The translations under genes were made by a program, and so were the position numbers. Shown here piece after piece: positions 61,206-64,000 of a DNA stretch of 64,000 nucleotides (position 1 is its first letter; each line of letters starts with the position of its first letter). The notes below the pieces were generated by a model. It worked only from the letters and a program-made list of their open reading frames with translations. It was not told the DNA's origin and searched no databases. Origin of the DNA: Antitrichia curtipendula (lineage: Eukaryota; Streptophyta; Bryopsida; Hypnales; Leucodontaceae). The stretch lies in the NCBI GenBank assembly GCA_951230915.1, contig OX579640.1, positions 22,092,981 through 22,156,980 on the forward strand, in the 5' to 3' direction.

Positions 61206-63433
61206 GTTCTTTATATTTTGAGGACAATTTTGAATTTGTTTAAGCACATCTATGATGAATTTTTTTTTTGTTGATCTATAAATTCTACATGAACTTTTAT
61301 GGCAATAGAGGTAGGGTGTGATTAGTCAAAAAATAGTTGTTGATCTAGATTAGTTCTATTTGAACTTTTATAGCAATAAAAATAGGAGGTGTTTAGTCAA
61401 GGAATAGAGCAACAATTTATTCACTAATGTGAAGAGAAAACTATTAAGAAACTTCAATTAGAACAAATATTGATTCTAGTATCTACATGCTTTTAAATTG
61501 ATGCCAAAATATCTTTACCTTGAGAATTTGCTTAATTTTTGTATTTTAGGATTTGACAACTATAAAACATGTGGAAGGATTTTTTAGATACATAAATTGC
61601 CTAGATTGCAAGATTTTAGCATTTGAACTGAAAATACAATGTTTTCTTTTGTACCTTTCTATTTTACATTAGCACCTTTGAATCCTTTTTAACTTAAAAC
61701 TTTGTCTTCAAGAAGATTCTTAATTTATAAAATTCATGTTAGAAAGTAGAATTAAGAATTTAAAGGGAGAATCTAGAAAATAAAATTTGATTTTTATTAA
61801 TTAAAAAATATTAAATAGAAAAGATATAAGATGGAAAGAAACCTAAATCTTTAATAACTCTAAGATGCAATTGAAACATGTCATTCCTAACAATGAGACT
61901 ATTTAAAAAGTTATTATCATTTTAAATGAGCTCTTTGAATTCTAATGACATTTTTTTTTTATAAAATGAGCTCTGTGAACTCTAATTATAAAAATTGAAT
62001 TAAAATTAAAACATACTTATTATTTTATGAAAAAGATGCTATGATTTCCCGTAAAATAAGACTCTTTGTAATTTTTGTACAAATATTTCAATTGGAATAA
62101 ATTAAAGCTTCATATTAGATAAAAATATCCTATGAAAAGCTAATTTTCAAAACATCAATTTGAATCTTTTTGGTTGTACAACCTTGCCTATTTTATATTG
62201 GCCCCTAGTATCAATTAGAATAAAAATATACTTCTATGACGCTAATATTTATTCTATACTTTACAAGAATTTTTCAAAAAATCATGCCAGAAATTGAGAT
62301 TGTAGGTACCTCCCAAACTTTCATTTGTCCATTGAAGGGACAATTGCAAATTTTGAAGTTAAGAGTACTATAATTCAATTGATGAACAAGGAGAATGAAA
62401 AGCAAGTTAAAATAGTGAAGGGAGAACTAGGCCATAAATATGTCTAAGTATAATTTGTTTCTAAAACCAAACCTATTAAAACAATCTCTACATATTTTTG
62501 TCTAAAATTCACAACCTCAATTCATAAGAACCTAGGGATATTTTTTGTACACTTATTTTTATTACTTTGAAATTTGCGGTTCATTCATATGGCATCCCAA
62601 AAAATGCATTCTAAGAAAATCTCAAATTTGATTTTAGCCAACAACAAGATTCGACCAGAATTTTTTAGCTTAAGAATAAAATCCATGTACAATTAACGCT
62701 TACTTGGATAATTTAAGATGGGTATCTTGCAGTACAAAACTTATATACTATAAAATTGATTTCAAAATTTTATATAGGCTAATGGAGTCAATCACCAATA
62801 TCATAGCTTGGTGCCAATAGACCTTCATTTCTACAAATGATAAAAATAGATTTGTGCCCCTCCAAAAAAGATATTTTTATTGGCCTTGATTTATGAATGT
62901 TGGTTGACACACCAGCAATCAATTGTAGATATTGATTACTATATAAAGGAGATATAGAGGTCAATTAAGGCTGGATGTGAATTGAATTTATTCTTGGGTT
63001 ATTTGAATTAGGGCTTTATTATAAAGGCAAGTACTAATTATAAGTGAAATTTTTTAATGTACAAGATACATTTGGCAGAATTTTGATACCAAGGTGAATC
63101 TGCAGTGTGCATTATGAGTCTTTCTACTTTTTAACTAAATATTGAATTTGTTCATGGTCCATAAGTATTGCTTGATTGCTTGAGTTGCTTATTTACTAAT
63201 AAATACCTCAATAATCATGACCAAATTGTGGCAACAAGAAGAGAATTTATTAATTGAAACTTTAACAAAGATTCTACCATGTCTTTTAAAGGTGCCACTA
63301 TCTGTTTGCCTTCTAAAGCATTCCTACATAATCCAAGCATATAGTTTGTTATTCTTTCTACTTGTACAATTCATCGTTGAAATCAAACTTATTAAATTAT
63401 ATTGAATACATATATAATTTAATAAGCTCAAAA
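61206..63433. other. AT-rich repeat-derived DNA, no gene
   Basis: 61560-62370 resembles the body of the small TTAA elements, ending with GTCCATTGAAGGGACAATT and a GTTAAGAG border; its left end is lost. The rest has no recognised content. Two similar lines near 61250-61320 and 61330-61400 are short direct repeats. Confidence 0.45.
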
Positions 63434-64000
63434 TTAACCCTTGAGGTCCTAAGGTCATTTTTTTTTATCAAAAACATTCTAAATTGCCATTTTTAATGTA
63501 CAAAATAAGAATTTTAAACATTTGTTTCTTTTGCATATTCAACCACAAAATCTTACACTAAACTAGTATGAAAATGTATAGAAGAGATTTAAAAAACTTT
63601 GACCATATCAATCACAAGATGTAAGCATTTAAAGTAAAAAAAATAAGATTTATATTCCTCGTCTAATTAGGTTGTAAGGCTTTAAATCCTCTTCACTTAA
63701 AAAATTTGGCCTATATATTTTAAAATAATAAAATTATAATTTAAAAAAAAATGAGTTGATGGTTCAAGAAAATAATAATAAATAAAAATAATATTTTTTA
63801 TTCTTAAAAAAATTGTTAAGTTGAAGTAGGTACAAAATAAAGGTTAAAACTAAATTTTTGATAGTTCTAAGATGGAAGTGAAATATACTAATTCCAACAA
63901 TGAGATTGTTTTAGAAAAAAACTAAATAGTGTTCAACTTTTGTTTTTGAGAAAGTCTTAAAATTGAGATCATAAACTGATTTAATACATTATTTTCTCAA
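63434..64000 (+). mobile_element. TTAA-type element running off the window end
   Basis: TTAA 63434-63437 plus CCCTTGAGGTCC, then family sequence in the same order as 55128 and 11085 (a stretch ATTGCCATTTTTAATG and an AACTAGTATGAAAATG motif). The right border lies beyond the window. Confidence 0.6.

Noticed and set aside
1..64000. CRISPR arrays, operons, rRNA or tRNA genes
   Set aside because: No regular spacer arrays or recognisable RNA genes were seen; the DNA is eukaryotic nuclear.

Overview
The window is nuclear DNA of a land plant. The strongest evidence is an EIN2-type gene (NRAMP-like membrane domain plus the plant-specific EIN2 C-terminal domain) with six GT-AG introns, a plant-type RraA-like gene, TATA boxes and AATAAA signals at small secreted-protein genes, and a short TTTAGGG-type telomere-like run. 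The very AT-rich, repeat-choked intergenic DNA and an EIN2 that keeps some ancestral-looking NRAMP residues suggest a non-seed plant (bryophyte, lycophyte or fern), but I cannot name the species.

Layout. Bases 1-37450 hold a same-strand array of one small secreted-protein gene: copy A (cut by the window start, stop at 113-115), copy B (15756-16567, intact, one intron), copy C (21758-22015, a deletion pseudogene) and copy D (35429-35945, intact, one intron). Each copy carries a duplicated 3' flank of about 1.3-1.5 kb. B, C and D share a promoter block with a TATATAAA box. The mature proteins keep four cysteines and resemble the C-terminal half of bacterial/fungal secreted SH3b-like domains. 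DNA between the copies is built almost wholly of dispersed and inverted repeats.

Mobile DNA. The main repeat class consists of non-autonomous elements bounded by TTAA with inverted ends beginning CCCCTAAAGGACC or CCCTTTAGTGCC. The copy at 11085-12001 has a homologous empty site at 27418-27421 with a single TTAA and matching flanks on both sides. This shows insertion at TTAA with duplication of TTAA, the signature of the piggyBac superfamily, which as far as I know is poorly documented in land plants. Members are nested in one another and abut sharing one TTAA. Other elements are a CACTA-like element (25941-27182), two small elements with CACAG ends and AAT duplications, a foldback with TGACGTCA motifs, a large inverted repeat (about 1450-10420) and another foldback (60160-61205).

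Bases 37450-42470 contain no gene I can support. Bases 42470-44400 hold a degenerate tandem repeat with a TTAA element inside it, ending in a telomere-like run beside an intronless RraA-like gene (44406-44912, minus). The EIN2-type gene fills 46614-53246 (minus, seven coding exons, 1552 aa predicted) and is the only large gene. It is the central ethylene-signalling transducer of the ER membrane in characterised plants. Bases 54325-64000 return to TTAA-element and foldback repeats, with one orphan intronless ORF (58141-58614) that has a well-placed TATA box.

The genes do not form a pathway. The picture is a gene-poor segment in which a secreted-protein family has spread by duplication amid transposon insertions, next to two conserved housekeeping or signalling genes.
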